From Altererythrobacter epoxidivorans (GTDB lineage Bacteria; Pseudomonadota; Alphaproteobacteria; Sphingomonadales; Sphingomonadaceae): 64,000 nucleotides of DNA. The notes under the pieces were generated by a model. It saw only the letters and a list, made by a program, of their open reading frames with translations. It was not told the origin of the DNA and searched no databases. The stretch is taken from positions 2,697,501 through 2,761,500 of the forward strand of contig NZ_CP012669.1 in NCBI RefSeq assembly GCF_001281485.1, written 5' to 3'. Below, one piece after another: positions 33,804-44,107 of the stretch. The position numbers and the translations under genes are program-made. Positions within the stretch are counted from its first letter, which is position 1; the number at the start of each line of letters is the position of its first letter.

Positions 33804-34181
33804 GTGAACGACGTCCTGCCGCACAAGCATGCGCACACTCAAAAGGTGCGCGATTGGCGCAAATCCGCAAGCGACCATGTCGCTTATTCGCTGCTGGTCT
33901 ATACGGCCCTGCAGATTTTCGGCACCGTCCACGCGATGAAAAGCGCGACCGATGGTTCGGTATCGATCCTGCCTTATCTTGCGCTGATCGTGCTGGTGGC
34001 TGGCATCATTCCGGCGTGCCGCTGGTTCGAGAAACGCTGGGTTGCGCTCTCCGACGAGGAAAGCACCGATCCGGCCCTGGCTGGCGATTTCCGCCGCGAC
34101 ATGACCCTTCTCTGGGGTCTCGCTATCGGGCTGCCATTCCTGCTGACAGGGATTTTCAAGTTCATCGCCGCAGCTTCCTGA
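33804..34181 (+). CDS. Hypothetical two-helix inner-membrane protein
   Basis: A 125-residue protein with a polar N-terminus (HKHAHTQKVRDWRK) and probably three hydrophobic segments (~28-45, 58-75, 103-122). No family recognised. The start is GTG 33804 with GGGGGAGA 8-9 nt upstream; the long in-frame extension upstream would run through the lptB promoter region and is unlikely. It lies 89 bp before the BON-MscS gene. Confidence 0.6.
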   Translation: MNDVLPHKHAHTQKVRDWRKSASDHVAYSLLVYTALQIFGTVHAMKSATDGSVSILPYLALIVLVAGIIPACRWFEKRWVALSDEESTDPALAGDFRRDMTLLWGLAIGLPFLLTGIFKFIAAAS

Positions 34182-34270
34182 GCAAGCTGCGGGAACCTCG
34201 TCCGGTTATCGGACGCTTTCATGGGGCGGGACGACGAGTCTCGCCTCTTGTGTTTTGTGGTAGGGGCGCT

Positions 34271-35659
34271 GTGAAAAGACTGCTCGATTGTCTGATGGTC
34301 CTGCTGGTGCTGGTGGCAGCACCTGCACATGCGCTGATCCCAACAATCACCGAAGAACCGGCGGCCGAAGAAACCGTGGCGCCGGTCGAACAGACCATCG
34401 CCACCACTCAGGATGCCGGTAGCGATGACCGGATCAGCGAGCGTATCCAGGGGATCTTCGCCGAACTTCCATCCTATCGTAACGTCGAAGTCAGCGTGGC
34501 CGAAGGCGTCGTGACGCTGCGCGGCAGCGTTGTCGATCCGGATGCGATCGACCGCGCGGCCAAGATCGCGGGGCGCGTTTCGGGTGTCGTGACGGTCGAA
34601 AACAAGCTGCAGCGCGATCTTTCGGTAGAGGAAAACCTGTCGGTGCTCGGTCGCATGAGCGGCATCGCCGACAACTTCATGCAGATACTCCCTTTGCTCG
34701 CAGTGGCGTTCATCACCGCACTGCTGATCGGCGTGGCAGGTTATGTCATTGCGGGGTTCTCGGGCTTCTGGAACCGCGTCGCCCCTAACGTATTCCTCGG
34801 CGAATTGCTGAGGAGCGCGATCCGCTTCGTCTTCGTGGTTGGCGGCGTGCTCATCGCGCTCGACATGCTCGGGGCGGGCGCGCTCCTGGGTGCGGTCCTC
34901 GGCGGTGCAGGCGTCATCGGCATCGCGCTCGGCTTTGCAATGCGCGACACGATCGAAAACTATGTCGCCTCGCTAATGCTGAGCATGCGCCAGCCTTTCC
35001 GCGCCAACGATTGGGTGGTGATCGACAGCTATGAAGGTCGGGTGATCCGCCTGACGAGCCGGGCGACCATCCTCATGACACTCGACGGGAACCACCTGCG
35101 CATTCCCAACGGCCAGGTCTTCAAGGCGGTCATCCTCAACTACACCCGAAATCCGCAGCGGCGTTTCGATTTCATCCTCGGGGTCGACGCGGACGACGAT
35201 CCGCGTGCAGCGATGCAGTTGGGGATCGAGACACTTGCGGCCCTGCCATTCGTCCTCGGCGATCCGGAACCTGCTGCGCGGATCGAGGATGTGGGCGACA
35301 GCAATATCGCAGTCCGCTTCCTCGGCTGGATCGATCAGGAAAAGGCCGACTGGTACAAGTCGCGAAGCCTGGCGATCGCGGCTGTGAAGGAAGCGCTGGA
35401 GACGGGCGGATTTGCCTTGCCCGAACCGATCTATCGCCTGCGCTTCGATCCGCGCACCGGCGCATTGCCCATCGGGCGCAGCGCCAGCCTTGCCGAAGAG
35501 GCACATCCTTCACATCCGTCCGCTCGCGCCCAACCGGCAGAAGCGGTGGAGCACGACGTCAAACCGGAGAGCGAAATTGCCGAAATGGTCGAGAAGGAAC
35601 GCCGCGGTGATGGCGACCGTGCCAACGACCTGCTCGATTCAGGCCGTCCGGTAGAGTGA
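34271..35659 (+). CDS. Mechanosensitive channel with N-terminal BON domain
   Basis: A 462-residue fusion. A signal peptide (~1-21, ending APAHA) leads to a periplasmic BON domain (~55-118: GIFAELPSYRNVEVSVAEGV, VTLRGSVVDPDAIDRAA, VSGVVTVENKL). Then come three to four membrane helices and the MscS core: pore-lining Gly/Ala helix GAVLGGAGVIGIALGFAMRD and beta domain FRANDWVVIDSYEGRV. MscS channels release solutes on hypoosmotic shock; BON domains bind phospholipids or peptidoglycan-associated surfaces. The tail (~410-462) is polar and acidic. Start GTG 34271. The combination is known in some proteobacterial families but rare compared with plain MscS. Confidence 0.82.
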   Translation: MKRLLDCLMVLLVLVAAPAHALIPTITEEPAAEETVAPVEQTIATTQDAGSDDRISERIQGIFAELPSYRNVEVSVAEGVVTLRGSVVDPDAIDRAAKIAGRVSGVVTVENKLQRDLSVEENLSVLGRMSGIADNFMQILPLLAVAFITALLIGVAGYVIAGFSGFWNRVAPNVFLGELLRSAIRFVFVVGGVLIALDMLGAGALLGAVLGGAGVIGIALGFAMRDTIENYVASLMLSMRQPFRANDWVVIDSYEGRVIRLTSRATILMTLDGNHLRIPNGQVFKAVILNYTRNPQRRFDFILGVDADDDPRAAMQLGIETLAALPFVLGDPEPAARIEDVGDSNIAVRFLGWIDQEKADWYKSRSLAIAAVKEALETGGFALPEPIYRLRFDPRTGALPIGRSASLAEEAHPSHPSARAQPAEAVEHDVKPESEIAEMVEKERRGDGDRANDLLDSGRPVE

Positions 35660-35667
35660 GCGGAAAC

Positions 35668-35687
35668 GGGCGCGGCAGGCCGCGCCC
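35668..35687. terminator. GC hairpin between convergent genes
   Basis: GGGCGCGG-CAGG-CCGCGCCC is a perfect 8-bp stem with a 4-nt loop between the MscS-type gene and ppa. Without a T-run on either side it is probably a bidirectional terminator-like structure. Confidence 0.5.
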
Positions 35688-35702
35688 GATGACCGGTTCG
35701 GA

Positions 35703-36230
35703 TCAGCCTTTGTAACGCTCGATCGCTTCGAGGACGATCTGCCGCGCTTCTTCACGGTCGCCCCAATTGCCCACGCGCACCCACTTTTCGGCTTCGAGAT
35801 CCTTGTAGTGGGTGAAGAAGTGTTCGATCTGCTGGAAGATGATCGAGGGCAGGTCCTTGGTCTCGCCGACATCCGAATAATACGGGAAAGTCGTGTCGAC
35901 GGGGACGCAGATCAGCTTTTCGTCGCCGCCATGCTCGTCTTCGAGGTTGAGAACGCCGATCGGTCGGGCGCGTACGACGCAGCCGGCGATGAACGGCGTG
36001 CGCGCGATGACCAGTGCATCGAGCGGGTCGCCATCGGGGCTGAGCGTGTGCGGAACGAAGCCATAGTTCGCCGGATAGCGCATCGGCGTGTGCAGGATGC
36101 GGTCGACGAACAGAGCGCCCGATTCCTTGTCGAATTCATATTTGACCGGCTCGCCGCCAGTCGGGACTTCGATAATGACGTTGAGGTCGTCGGGCGGGTT
36201 GCTGCCGACGGGGATCTTGCTGATATCCAT
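35703..36230 (-). CDS. ppa: Inorganic pyrophosphatase
   Basis: A 175-residue family I soluble pyrophosphatase. It hydrolyses PPi and so drives biosynthetic reactions. The active-site signature DGDPLDALV is present with the metal ligands, followed by RPIGVLNLEDEHGGDEKLICVP. Length matches the bacterial family. Monocistronic, convergent with the MscS-type gene, with M61 peptidase upstream on the same strand. Confidence 0.95.
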   Translation of the reverse strand: MDISKIPVGSNPPDDLNVIIEVPTGGEPVKYEFDKESGALFVDRILHTPMRYPANYGFVPHTLSPDGDPLDALVIARTPFIAGCVVRARPIGVLNLEDEHGGDEKLICVPVDTTFPYYSDVGETKDLPSIIFQQIEHFFTHYKDLEAEKWVRVGNWGDREEARQIVLEAIERYKG

Positions 36231-36352
36231 GATGCACTCTTCTGGTCACGTGGGTCGGCCAGTGCCGCAAGGGCGGGCCGGAATTACGCGCGAGGCCTTA
36301 GGCTGCGATCTTGTGCATCGCAACATCAATGAGCCTTGATTAGACGAAAGCG

Positions 36353-38302
36353 TTATTTGGTGCGCGGCGCCAACAGCTTGTCGAGGCCGGTGTTCGTGCC
36401 GGTCGCTTCGATCCAGGGATAGCGCAGCCCGCCATGGTAATCGATCGCGATGGTGTCGTAGCGGTCGCCGCGTTTCACCAGCAGTTCGATCGGCTCCTTG
36501 CGATCCTTGGCAGCGGTGATCGCTTCCTTGATCGTTTCGGACGAATACGCTTCGCCATCGACCGCGACGATCTGCGCGCCGTTCACGATGCCGAGCGAGA
36601 AGGCGGGGCCGTCCCACAGGGTCGATGTCACCTTGCCGTCAGACGACAGATTCACACCGAGTGAATAGAACAGGTTGAGATATTCGCCCCCGCTCATGCG
36701 GCCTGCGTCATAGGTGTTGGGCTCTTCCTTCCACACCAGCTTGTAGCCGGCCATTTCCAGCCCGCGCATCGGGGCAGGCTGGCCGGGCTTGCGCAGGCGC
36801 GTGTCGAGGAAGGTCGCCCAGTCGTGGGCATAGACACCGTTCAGCGTCGCGACGATTTCCTCGAAATCATAGGTCGCAATGCCCCAGTCGCCGTCGTTCT
36901 GGCCGAAGAATGCCTTGGCGAAATCGTCGAGACCCTTCTTCCCGCCGGTGCCGTTGCGGATGATCTGGTCGGCTTCGAGCCAGGTCAGCGCGCCTTCGAC
37001 GTAATAGTCTTCACTGCGCGAGAGCGAGGAATATGGCAGCGGGCGGCGCGAGTTGATGATCGGATCGTGGGTCGTGTCCTCGACTGCGCGCCAGGCGCGG
37101 CCCGGCTGGCCCTCTGCATAGTTGGCAGCCGCAAGCGCGATCGTCCCGAGGATCGTATCCTTGTCCTGCAGGCCCGAGCGCGCAGCAAGGATCCAGCCCC
37201 AAAACTGGGTCTGCCCTTCATACATCCACAGCAGCGAGTCCTGCTTCGGCGTGCGATAATCCGGGCCCCACAGGTCTGCCGGGCGGCGGTATTTGCCGTT
37301 CCAGCTATGGACCAGCTCGTGGCTCACGACATTGCGGTCCCAGGCCATCTTGTCCCAATCGACGAGGGCCTTCGTTTCGTACTGGTTTTCGGAGCTGCGG
37401 TGGTGTTCGAGCCCGATCCCGCCCATGCGATCGGTCATCGCGAGCAGGAAATTATAGTGGTCGAAATGGCGAGCACCGAACAGTGCGTCGGCTTCGTCGA
37501 CGAGCTTTTCGAAGGTCTTGAGGTTTTCCGGCGCCAGCTCGAGATACTTCGGCTTGTCGGCGACGGCGTCGAGTGTCACGGCCGGATCGAGGCTCCACTG
37601 CTTGGCATATTTGCCGGCGAAGATCGGGCTGTCGACCAGCGTCTCGTAATCGACGACGTCCCAAGTCACGCGGTTGCCGGCCTGCGCCTTGCCATCGAGA
37701 GCGGTGAAGACTTCCCAGCCTTCGGGGAAGGTGACGGTCGGTTTCACCGCGATCTGGCGCACATAGTGGCCCGCCGGATAGAAGCTCATCTTCTCCCACT
37801 GCAGGTTCAGCATTTCCTGCGTCATTGTAATGCGGCCTTCACGGCCGGTGACAGGCGATGTGTGAACGAAGCGGGCGACGACCTCGGTTGCGCCTTCAGG
37901 CACTTCTACGTCGATCTGGTACACGTCGAGCGGATTGCGATGCCACTTCAGCTCGGTGTCGCCGGCGTAGAAGCGGAAATTGCTGACCAGATTGATCGGG
38001 CCGCGCGGCGCGTGATTGCCGGGCAGCCATTCGGGGAACAACAGCGTCAGCGTGCGCATGCCAGCGGGTACGGGGATGGTTTCGGTCACGGTGTAAACGC
38101 CGCGCCCGGTATCGGTCGCATCGATATCGAGCGAAATCGTGCCGCCGGGCCATGGCGTGTCCTTCGGCAGCGGGGTCGCATCGTCCAGCGCCGGGGCAAC
38201 GGGCTTAGAACGCAAGACGTCCGAACCGGCCTGCTGCGCATACAGCGAGGTGCTGAAAGTGAGGGAAAGGGCGAGAGCGGCGACCGCGACTGACTTTTTC
38301 AT
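36353..38302 (-). CDS. M61 family metallopeptidase (glycyl aminopeptidase-like)
   Basis: A ~649-residue exported peptidase. The signal peptide starts [16 protein letters not shown] and is probably cleaved near YAQQAG. The zinc motif HELVH in [18 protein letters not shown] is at ~residue 340, as in M61 enzymes that remove N-terminal Gly or Ala. A C-terminal PDZ-like domain (~530-640, [19 protein letters not shown]) completes the architecture. ATG 38302 gives the canonical signal peptide; an in-frame TTG at 38314 is the alternative. It is divergent from hisS. Confidence 0.88.
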   Translation of the reverse strand: MKKSVAVAALALSLTFSTSLYAQQAGSDVLRSKPVAPALDDATPLPKDTPWPGGTISLDIDATDTGRGVYTVTETIPVPAGMRTLTLLFPEWLPGNHAPRGPINLVSNFRFYAGDTELKWHRNPLDVYQIDVEVPEGATEVVARFVHTSPVTGREGRITMTQEMLNLQWEKMSFYPAGHYVRQIAVKPTVTFPEGWEVFTALDGKAQAGNRVTWDVVDYETLVDSPIFAGKYAKQWSLDPAVTLDAVADKPKYLELAPENLKTFEKLVDEADALFGARHFDHYNFLLAMTDRMGGIGLEHHRSSENQYETKALVDWDKMAWDRNVVSHELVHSWNGKYRRPADLWGPDYRTPKQDSLLWMYEGQTQFWGWILAARSGLQDKDTILGTIALAAANYAEGQPGRAWRAVEDTTHDPIINSRRPLPYSSLSRSEDYYVEGALTWLEADQIIRNGTGGKKGLDDFAKAFFGQNDGDWGIATYDFEEIVATLNGVYAHDWATFLDTRLRKPGQPAPMRGLEMAGYKLVWKEEPNTYDAGRMSGGEYLNLFYSLGVNLSSDGKVTSTLWDGPAFSLGIVNGAQIVAVDGEAYSSETIKEAITAAKDRKEPIELLVKRGDRYDTIAIDYHGGLRYPWIEATGTNTGLDKLLAPRTK

Positions 38303-38395
38303 TGCCGCGCCCAATGCCCTTTGATGCCGACAATCTCAAGTTTCCAATCGACGAGCGACTTTTACACTCGACCGGAAGGCGCTAAGCGCGCCGGC

Positions 38396-39634
38396 ATGAG
38401 CAAGAATACACCGCAAGCCATACGCGGCACCCAGGACATCTTCGGCGCCGACGCCGAGGCTTTCGCCTTCGTCGTCGAAACATTCGAGCGCGTGCGCAAG
38501 CTCTACCGCTTTCGCCGGGTGGAAATGCCCGTGTTCGAGAAGACCGAGGTTTTCAGCCGCGCGATTGGCGAAACGACGGACGTGGTGTCGAAGGAAATGT
38601 ATTCGTTCGAGGATCGCGGCGGGGAGTCGCTGACGCTGCGCCCCGAATTCACCGCCGGGATTGCGCGCGCCTTCCTCACCAACGGATGGCAGCAGCATGC
38701 GCCGCTAAAGGTGGCAACCCACGGTCCGCTGTTCCGTTACGAGCGCCCGCAGAAGGGCCGATATCGCCAGTTCCACCAGATCGACGCCGAGATCATCGGC
38801 GCTGCGGAACCACAAGCAGACGTCGAACTGCTCGCGATGGCCGACCAGGTGATCCGCGAACTGGGGATCGAAGGCGTGACGCTTCACCTCAACACGCTTG
38901 GCGATGCCGACAGCCGCGATGGCTGGCGGGCGGGGCTGATCGACTATTTCGGTAAGGTGCGCGGCGAATTGTCGGAAGATTCGCAGGAGCGGCTCGAAAA
39001 GAACCCGCTGCGGATTCTCGACAGCAAGGACCCGCGCGATCGCGCCTTCGTTGCCGATGCGCCCAAGATCGACGATTTCCTTACCGACGAGGCAAAGGCT
39101 TTCTTCGAAGCGGTCACCAGCGGCCTCGACGCGGCCGGCGTGAAGTGGACCCGCGCGGAAAGCCTCGTGCGCGGGCTCGACTACTATCGCCACACCGCTT
39201 TCGAATTCATTCCCGATGCTGGGTCAGAGGCAGCGGGCAAGCTCGGCAGCCAGAGCACCATCCTTGGCGGTGGTCGCTATGACGGCCTGATGGAAAGCCT
39301 CGGCGGCGCACCCACGCCTGCAGTCGGCTGGGCTGCCGGGATCGAGCGATTGGCCATGCTGGTCGGCGACAAGGGGGAGCCGAAAGCAGACGTCATCGTC
39401 GTGGTCGAGAATGACGAGCTGATCGGCAATGCCATTGCAGCGCTCGGCAAGTTGAGGGCGGCCGGTCATTCGGCGGAACTCGTCGCGACCGGCAGCCCGC
39501 GTAAACGCTGGGACAAGGCGGTGAAGGCAGGCGCTGACACCCTCGTCGCTTTCGATGTGCGCGACGGCACAGAGCATGTCAGGATCAAGGCCAGCGACGA
39601 CGCGAAGGCACAGCTCGAAAATCTTCTGGGCTGA
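38396..39634 (+). CDS. hisS: Histidyl-tRNA synthetase
   Basis: A 412-residue class II aminoacyl-tRNA synthetase. Motif 2 ([18 protein letters not shown]) and the histidine-specific loop [14 protein letters not shown] are clear, with motif 3 in [17 protein letters not shown] 38396 ([11 protein letters not shown]) matches the family start. It is the first gene of hisS-prfA-prmC, with prfA starting 2 bp after its stop. Confidence 0.95.
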   Translation: MSKNTPQAIRGTQDIFGADAEAFAFVVETFERVRKLYRFRRVEMPVFEKTEVFSRAIGETTDVVSKEMYSFEDRGGESLTLRPEFTAGIARAFLTNGWQQHAPLKVATHGPLFRYERPQKGRYRQFHQIDAEIIGAAEPQADVELLAMADQVIRELGIEGVTLHLNTLGDADSRDGWRAGLIDYFGKVRGELSEDSQERLEKNPLRILDSKDPRDRAFVADAPKIDDFLTDEAKAFFEAVTSGLDAAGVKWTRAESLVRGLDYYRHTAFEFIPDAGSEAAGKLGSQSTILGGGRYDGLMESLGGAPTPAVGWAAGIERLAMLVGDKGEPKADVIVVVENDELIGNAIAALGKLRAAGHSAELVATGSPRKRWDKAVKAGADTLVAFDVRDGTEHVRIKASDDAKAQLENLLG

Positions 39635-39636
39635 TC

Positions 39637-40704
39637 ATGAAAGTACCTGCCGAACGTCTTGACCAGATCGCCCATCGTTTCGCCGAGCTCGAAGCGCGCA
39701 TGGCGAGCGGAACGCTCGAAGGCGACGCCTTCGTCCAGGCGAGCCGCGACTATGCTGAACTGGAACCGGTCGCCAAGGTCGCCGCCGAAGTGCGATCGAT
39801 GCGCGAGGAAATCGCCGGCCTCGAGGAAATGCTCGCCGATCCGGAAATGAAGGCCATGGCAGAGGAAGAGCTTGCGGATATTCGCGAACGCTTGCCCGAG
39901 GCGGAGCGCAAGCTTGCCGTCGCCATGCTGCCGCGAGACAGCGCCGACAGCAAACCGGCCATGCTCGAAATTCGCGCCGGGACGGGCGGTGACGAAGCCG
40001 CGTTGTTCGCGGGCGACCTCTTTCGCATGTACGAACGCTATGCCGCCGAACAGGGCTGGAAAGTCGAGCCGGTTAGCATGAGCGCGTCCGAAGTCGGCGG
40101 GTTCAAGGAAATCGTCGCCAACGTCACCGGTACCGGCGTGTTCGCCAAATTGAAGTTCGAAAGCGGCGTCCACCGCGTCCAGCGCGTGCCGGAAACCGAG
40201 AGTGGGGGCCGGATCCATACTTCGGCAGCGACCGTGGCGGTATTGCCCGAACCCGACGAGGTGGATGTGCAGATCGAGGAAAAAGACCTCAAGATCGACA
40301 CCTATCGCGCCAGCGGAGCGGGCGGCCAGCACGTCAACACCACGGACAGCGCGATCCGCATCACGCACCTTCCAACTGGAACGGTCGTCACCTGCCAGGA
40401 CGGACGCAGCCAGCACAAGAACAAGGAAAAGGCGATGCAGGTCCTCCGCACGCGCCTTTACGATGCGCAGCGCGAGGCCACGCAGGGCGCCGAGGCGGAA
40501 GCGCGCAAGGCGATGGTCGGCAGCGGCGACCGCTCCGAACGCATCCGGACCTATAATTATCCGCAAGGCCGCGTGACCGATCACCGGATCGGCCTCACCC
40601 TGCAGAAACTGCCCCAGATCATCGCCGGGCCGGGCCTTGGCGAGCTGGTCGATGCACTGATCGCAGAGGACGAGGCGAAGCGTCTTGCGGCGATGGCCGA
40701 ATGA
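39637..40704 (+). CDS. prfA: Peptide chain release factor 1
   Basis: A 355-residue RF1 that terminates translation at UAA/UAG. The catalytic GGQ is in [14 protein letters not shown] (~residue 228). RF1's codon-reading loop lies in the [15 protein letters not shown] region (~188-195), where RF1 has PxT. It lies 2 bp after hisS and 10 bp before prmC, whose product methylates the GGQ glutamine, so enzyme and substrate are cotranscribed. Confidence 0.95.
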   Translation: MKVPAERLDQIAHRFAELEARMASGTLEGDAFVQASRDYAELEPVAKVAAEVRSMREEIAGLEEMLADPEMKAMAEEELADIRERLPEAERKLAVAMLPRDSADSKPAMLEIRAGTGGDEAALFAGDLFRMYERYAAEQGWKVEPVSMSASEVGGFKEIVANVTGTGVFAKLKFESGVHRVQRVPETESGGRIHTSAATVAVLPEPDEVDVQIEEKDLKIDTYRASGAGGQHVNTTDSAIRITHLPTGTVVTCQDGRSQHKNKEKAMQVLRTRLYDAQREATQGAEAEARKAMVGSGDRSERIRTYNYPQGRVTDHRIGLTLQKLPQIIAGPGLGELVDALIAEDEAKRLAAMAE

Positions 40705-40714
40705 CGAGGGCCGA

Positions 40715-41536
40715 ATGAATGTAGGCGAGGCGATCCGCGAGGCTGCGGCTCGCCTTTCTGCAACCAGCGACACCGCCCGGCTCGATGCCGAACTGCTGAT
40801 GGCGCATGCGCTGGGCACCGATCGTTCGGCGATGCTGCTGCGGGCTATGACGGGACCGGCACCGGCTGAATTTGGCGCATTGGTCGAGCGACGCGAGCAC
40901 CGCGAACCGGTGGCCTACATCCTGGGTGAAGCAGAATTCTATGGCCGCAGTTTTGTCGTCAGGCCGGGTGTCCTGATCCCCCGCGGCGACAGCGAAACCG
41001 TGGTCGATGCTGCGCTGGACCTGCTCGGGAACGAGGGACGCATTCTCGATCTGGGCACCGGGTCTGGTGCGCTCTTGCTCACTATCCTCGCGGAGCGTCC
41101 GGCGATGACCGGTGTGGGGATCGATACCTCTCTCGCCGCGTTACCCGTTGCTGCGCTCAATGCAGCGCGTCTCGATCTTGAAGACCGGGCGCATATCCTG
41201 AGAGGTGACTGGGGCGAAGCGGGCTTGGCGGAAGACCTCGGCCGGTTCGATCTGGTGATCAGCAATCCACCCTATGTCGAAACCGGTGCCGTGCTCGATC
41301 CCGATGTCCGCGATCATGAACCATCGTCCGCGCTGTTTGCAGGCGAGGAAGGGCTTGACGACTATCGGGCGATCATCCCGCAGCTTGGCAAGCTCCTTGT
41401 TCCGGGGGGCGTCGCGGTGCTGGAAATCGGCCACAAACAGGCATCCGCGGTCGGTGCGATTGCCCGCGACTCGGGATTTACCGTGGCCGTTCGGCAGGAC
41501 CTCGGCGGCAGGGATCGCGCTCTGCTGTTGACATAA
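40715..41536 (+). CDS. prmC: Release factor glutamine methyltransferase
   Basis: A ~273-residue SAM-dependent enzyme that methylates the GGQ glutamine of RF1 and RF2. The N-terminal helical recognition domain (~1-75) is followed by the Rossmann core with ILDLGTGSGALLL and the catalytic NPPY motif in LVISNPPYVET. ATG 40715 lies 10 bp after prfA; an in-frame start at 40685 would overlap prfA. The 228 bp after this gene hold no recognised gene. Confidence 0.92.
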   Translation: MNVGEAIREAAARLSATSDTARLDAELLMAHALGTDRSAMLLRAMTGPAPAEFGALVERREHREPVAYILGEAEFYGRSFVVRPGVLIPRGDSETVVDAALDLLGNEGRILDLGTGSGALLLTILAERPAMTGVGIDTSLAALPVAALNAARLDLEDRAHILRGDWGEAGLAEDLGRFDLVISNPPYVETGAVLDPDVRDHEPSSALFAGEEGLDDYRAIIPQLGKLLVPGGVAVLEIGHKQASAVGAIARDSGFTVAVRQDLGGRDRALLLT

Positions 41537-41764
41537 AGGGTTGGCAAAACCGATTCGCGTCGCTAACTCTGTCTCAGGCCTCTGGTCTGCCCTCGGCGGC
41601 ATCCACCAGGCCAAGCTCCGCAACACAGATAAATTGGTAGCGCGCTAACGCCTGCCGAATCTCGCGGAACAGGGTGCGATGCCAATGGGGTATCGCTCGT
41701 GACAAGGGGTCTATGGGCCGCCGGCAATTTTGCGCAAGCGGTCACGGATGAGGAAAGCTTCTCC

Positions 41765-42433
41765 TTGAATAACAATCGAAACAATCGTCGTCGCGGTCGC
41801 GGCAACAACAACCGGAACCAGGGCGGCGGCAACAACGCAAACCGGATCGACAGCCGTGCACGGGGCAATGCCCCACAGCTGCTCGACAAGTACAAGAAGC
41901 TTGCGCAGGACGCCCAGCACAATGGCGACCGCGTCCAGGCCGAATACTACCTCCAGTTTGCCGACCACTATTTCCGCGTGATCGCCGACAACAAGGCGCG
42001 CCAGGACGAGGCGCGTGGCAAGCGTCAGGATGATCGCGACCAGGCCAATGATGACGACGATGGCGACGACAATGACGATCGCCGCAACAAGCGTCGTCCG
42101 CGCAACCAGCGCGACAATCGCCGCGATGATCGCAGCGACGGTCCGTACGAAGGCGACGAGGGCATGGAAGGCGAATCCGCCGACCAGTCCGACGACGATG
42201 GCGAAGAAAGCCGCAAGCCGCGCCGTTCGCGCAAGGACGATGGCGGGGAAAAGCGCCCTCGCCGTGCCAAGCGCCGCGATGACGACGACGATGCAGCCGG
42301 TGAAATCGACGCAGCGGTGCTGCCGCCATCCTTCGCATCCGACGGTGACGAGGGTGAAAAGCCGCGCCGTCGCCGCACGGTGAAGAAGGACACCCAGTCC
42401 GATGATGGCGAGGATCTCAAGGCCGTAGGCTGA
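41765..42433 (+). CDS. DUF4167 protein (alphaproteobacterial RNA-binding-like)
   Basis: A ~222-residue protein. The conserved N-terminus (NNNRNNRRRGRGNNNRN, then ANRIDSRARGNAPQLLDKYKKLAQDAQ and EYYLQFADHYFRV) is the DUF4167 domain; the remainder is a very long low-complexity tail of alternating Asp/Glu and Arg/Lys. The Asn/Arg-rich N-terminus suggests nucleic-acid or ribosome contact, but function is unproven. I chose TTG 41765 because the conserved N-terminus starts there and GAGGAAA lies 8 nt upstream; a GTG at 41699 would add 22 unlike residues. Confidence 0.78.
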   Translation: MNNNRNNRRRGRGNNNRNQGGGNNANRIDSRARGNAPQLLDKYKKLAQDAQHNGDRVQAEYYLQFADHYFRVIADNKARQDEARGKRQDDRDQANDDDDGDDNDDRRNKRRPRNQRDNRRDDRSDGPYEGDEGMEGESADQSDDDGEESRKPRRSRKDDGGEKRPRRAKRRDDDDDAAGEIDAAVLPPSFASDGDEGEKPRRRRTVKKDTQSDDGEDLKAVG

Positions 42434-42447
42434 CCGGAGCCGGCATC

Positions 42448-44058
42448 ATGATCGAGCGATTGGCAGCCATCTGGCAGGTGATCGCGCGCTGGCCTCGCCT
42501 GTCTGCCCTTGTGCTGGGATTACTCGGCGCAACGGCCTTCCCGCCGCTCGGCCTGTGGCCTGTCGGGCTGCTGTCGCTGGCGCTGCTCACGATCCTGCTG
42601 AAGGATGCTGCGCGTCCCCGTGATGCAGCGGTGCTCGGCTGGTTGTTCGGCTGGTCGCACCTGTCGCTGGCCAACAACTGGATTGCGACCGCCTTCACAT
42701 ACCAGGCCGACATGCCGGTGGCTTTGGGGGCAGTCGCCGTACCGCTGCTGTGCGTTTATCTCGCAATCTACCCCGCAATCGCCGCATGGGCCGCGCGTGC
42801 GGTACTAGAAAAGAAACCTGCCTTCGGGTCGATCCTCGCCTTCGGGGCGGTTTTCGGCGCATTCTGGATCGTGACCGAATGGCTGCGAAGCTGGGTCTTC
42901 ACCGGCTATCCTTGGCCTCCGCTCGGCCTCATGCTGCTCGGCAATTGGGACACCCCCGGCATTGCGCGGATCCTGCCGTGGGTCGGAACCTACGCGCTAT
43001 CGGGAATGACCATCGCGCTGGCAGCCGGCATCGCCGCGCTTGCGGTTCGGAAGAAATGGCCGGCACTCGCGATCGCTGTCGCTGCGACGTCTGCCGTGAT
43101 GCTGTGGCCTGTCGGGAAGGGTGCAGAAGGCGACGTCCGTTTCACCCTTGTCCAGCCGTTGCTGCCCCAGGACGAGCTCAACGATCCCTCCAAATTCGAA
43201 GAGCAGTTCGCCCGTATCGCACGCCTTACGCTGCCAAGCCGCGACGAGAATCGGCTGGTGCTCTGGCCGGAAAGCGCGGTGCCCGACTATCTCGAGGACG
43301 GCTATCCGCAGATATACTATTCGCGCATGACCGCTGCTGGCGATCCCGCATTCGCCCGCTCGCGCATCGGCTCACTCGTCGGTGAGAATTCGCTGCTTTT
43401 GACGGGCCTGGTTCATCTCGACATCGGCGAGAAGGCAGGCGTCCGCCGCGCCGTCAGTGCCCGCAACGCGGTCAGCCTGCTCGATGGCGAAGGACAGATC
43501 CTCGAGACCTATTCGAAGGCGCACCTCGTGCCTTACGGTGAGTACCTGCCGATGAAGTGGCTGCTCGAACCGCTCGGCCTTACCCGATTGGTAGCAGGTT
43601 CGATCGAATATCTTCCCGGCCCTGGTCCTCGCACGCTCGACGTGGGCGAATTCGGGAGCGCGGGCATCCAGGTCTGTTACGAGATCGTATTCTCCGGCCA
43701 GGTGGTCGATCCGGCAAAACGGCCCGATTTCATCTTCAACCCATCCAACGATGGCTGGTTCGGAAGCTGGGGATCACCCCAGTTCGTCGGCCAGTCGCGG
43801 ATGCGTGCGATAGAGGAAGGCCTGCCGGTGCTGCGATCGACGACGACCGGGATCAGCGCGGTCATCGACGCCGACGGTGTCGTCAGGTCGTCGATCGGGC
43901 GCGGTCTTGCCGACCGGATCGAGGGGCGAATACCGCCGCCGAAATCGCCGACCCTGTTCTCTCGCCTCGGCAATGCACTTCCGCTTGCCTGGGCAATCGT
44001 CATTCTTGTGGCCTGCTTCGTCGGATCGTCTGTTGCCACCCGTCGCCGCGACGTCTAG
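42448..44058 (+). CDS. lnt: Apolipoprotein N-acyltransferase
   Basis: A 536-residue inner-membrane enzyme that adds the third acyl chain to bacterial lipoproteins. Six or so membrane helices (~15-215) precede a periplasmic nitrilase-fold domain with catalytic Glu in WPESAVPDY, Lys in [14 protein letters not shown] and Cys in [12 protein letters not shown] last helix near residues 510-530 follows. Several lipoproteins in this window (SBP, HAD-like, acidic, DUF2235) would be its substrates. It starts 14 bp after the DUF4167 gene. Confidence 0.93.
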   Translation: MIERLAAIWQVIARWPRLSALVLGLLGATAFPPLGLWPVGLLSLALLTILLKDAARPRDAAVLGWLFGWSHLSLANNWIATAFTYQADMPVALGAVAVPLLCVYLAIYPAIAAWAARAVLEKKPAFGSILAFGAVFGAFWIVTEWLRSWVFTGYPWPPLGLMLLGNWDTPGIARILPWVGTYALSGMTIALAAGIAALAVRKKWPALAIAVAATSAVMLWPVGKGAEGDVRFTLVQPLLPQDELNDPSKFEEQFARIARLTLPSRDENRLVLWPESAVPDYLEDGYPQIYYSRMTAAGDPAFARSRIGSLVGENSLLLTGLVHLDIGEKAGVRRAVSARNAVSLLDGEGQILETYSKAHLVPYGEYLPMKWLLEPLGLTRLVAGSIEYLPGPGPRTLDVGEFGSAGIQVCYEIVFSGQVVDPAKRPDFIFNPSNDGWFGSWGSPQFVGQSRMRAIEEGLPVLRSTTTGISAVIDADGVVRSSIGRGLADRIEGRIPPPKSPTLFSRLGNALPLAWAIVILVACFVGSSVATRRRDV

Positions 44059-44070
44059 TCCTGCGACAAG

Positions 44071-44090
44071 ACATAAAGAACTCCTTATAT
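44071..44090. promoter_or_regulatory. Palindromic operator candidate upstream of metK
   Basis: ATAAAGA-AC-TCCTTAT (44073-44088) is an imperfect palindrome in an otherwise GC-rich 49-bp gap before metK. Its form resembles the ATAAAGAT-type palindromes reported for SahR/SamR ArsR-family regulators of methionine/SAM metabolism in proteobacteria. Assignment to such a regulator is inference. Confidence 0.4.
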
Positions 44091-44107
44091 CCGTCCGACG
44101 AGGCTCC

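Noticed and set aside
36824..38293. 489-codon plus-strand frame opposite the M61 peptidase
   Set aside because: Composition is typical of an antisense shadow and the opposite strand carries a clear signal peptide and zinc motif.
42000..42420. Repetitive GAC/CGC sequence in the DUF4167 gene as a repeat array
   Set aside because: It reflects a low-complexity Asp/Arg-rich tail in one reading frame and has no regular unit or spacers.
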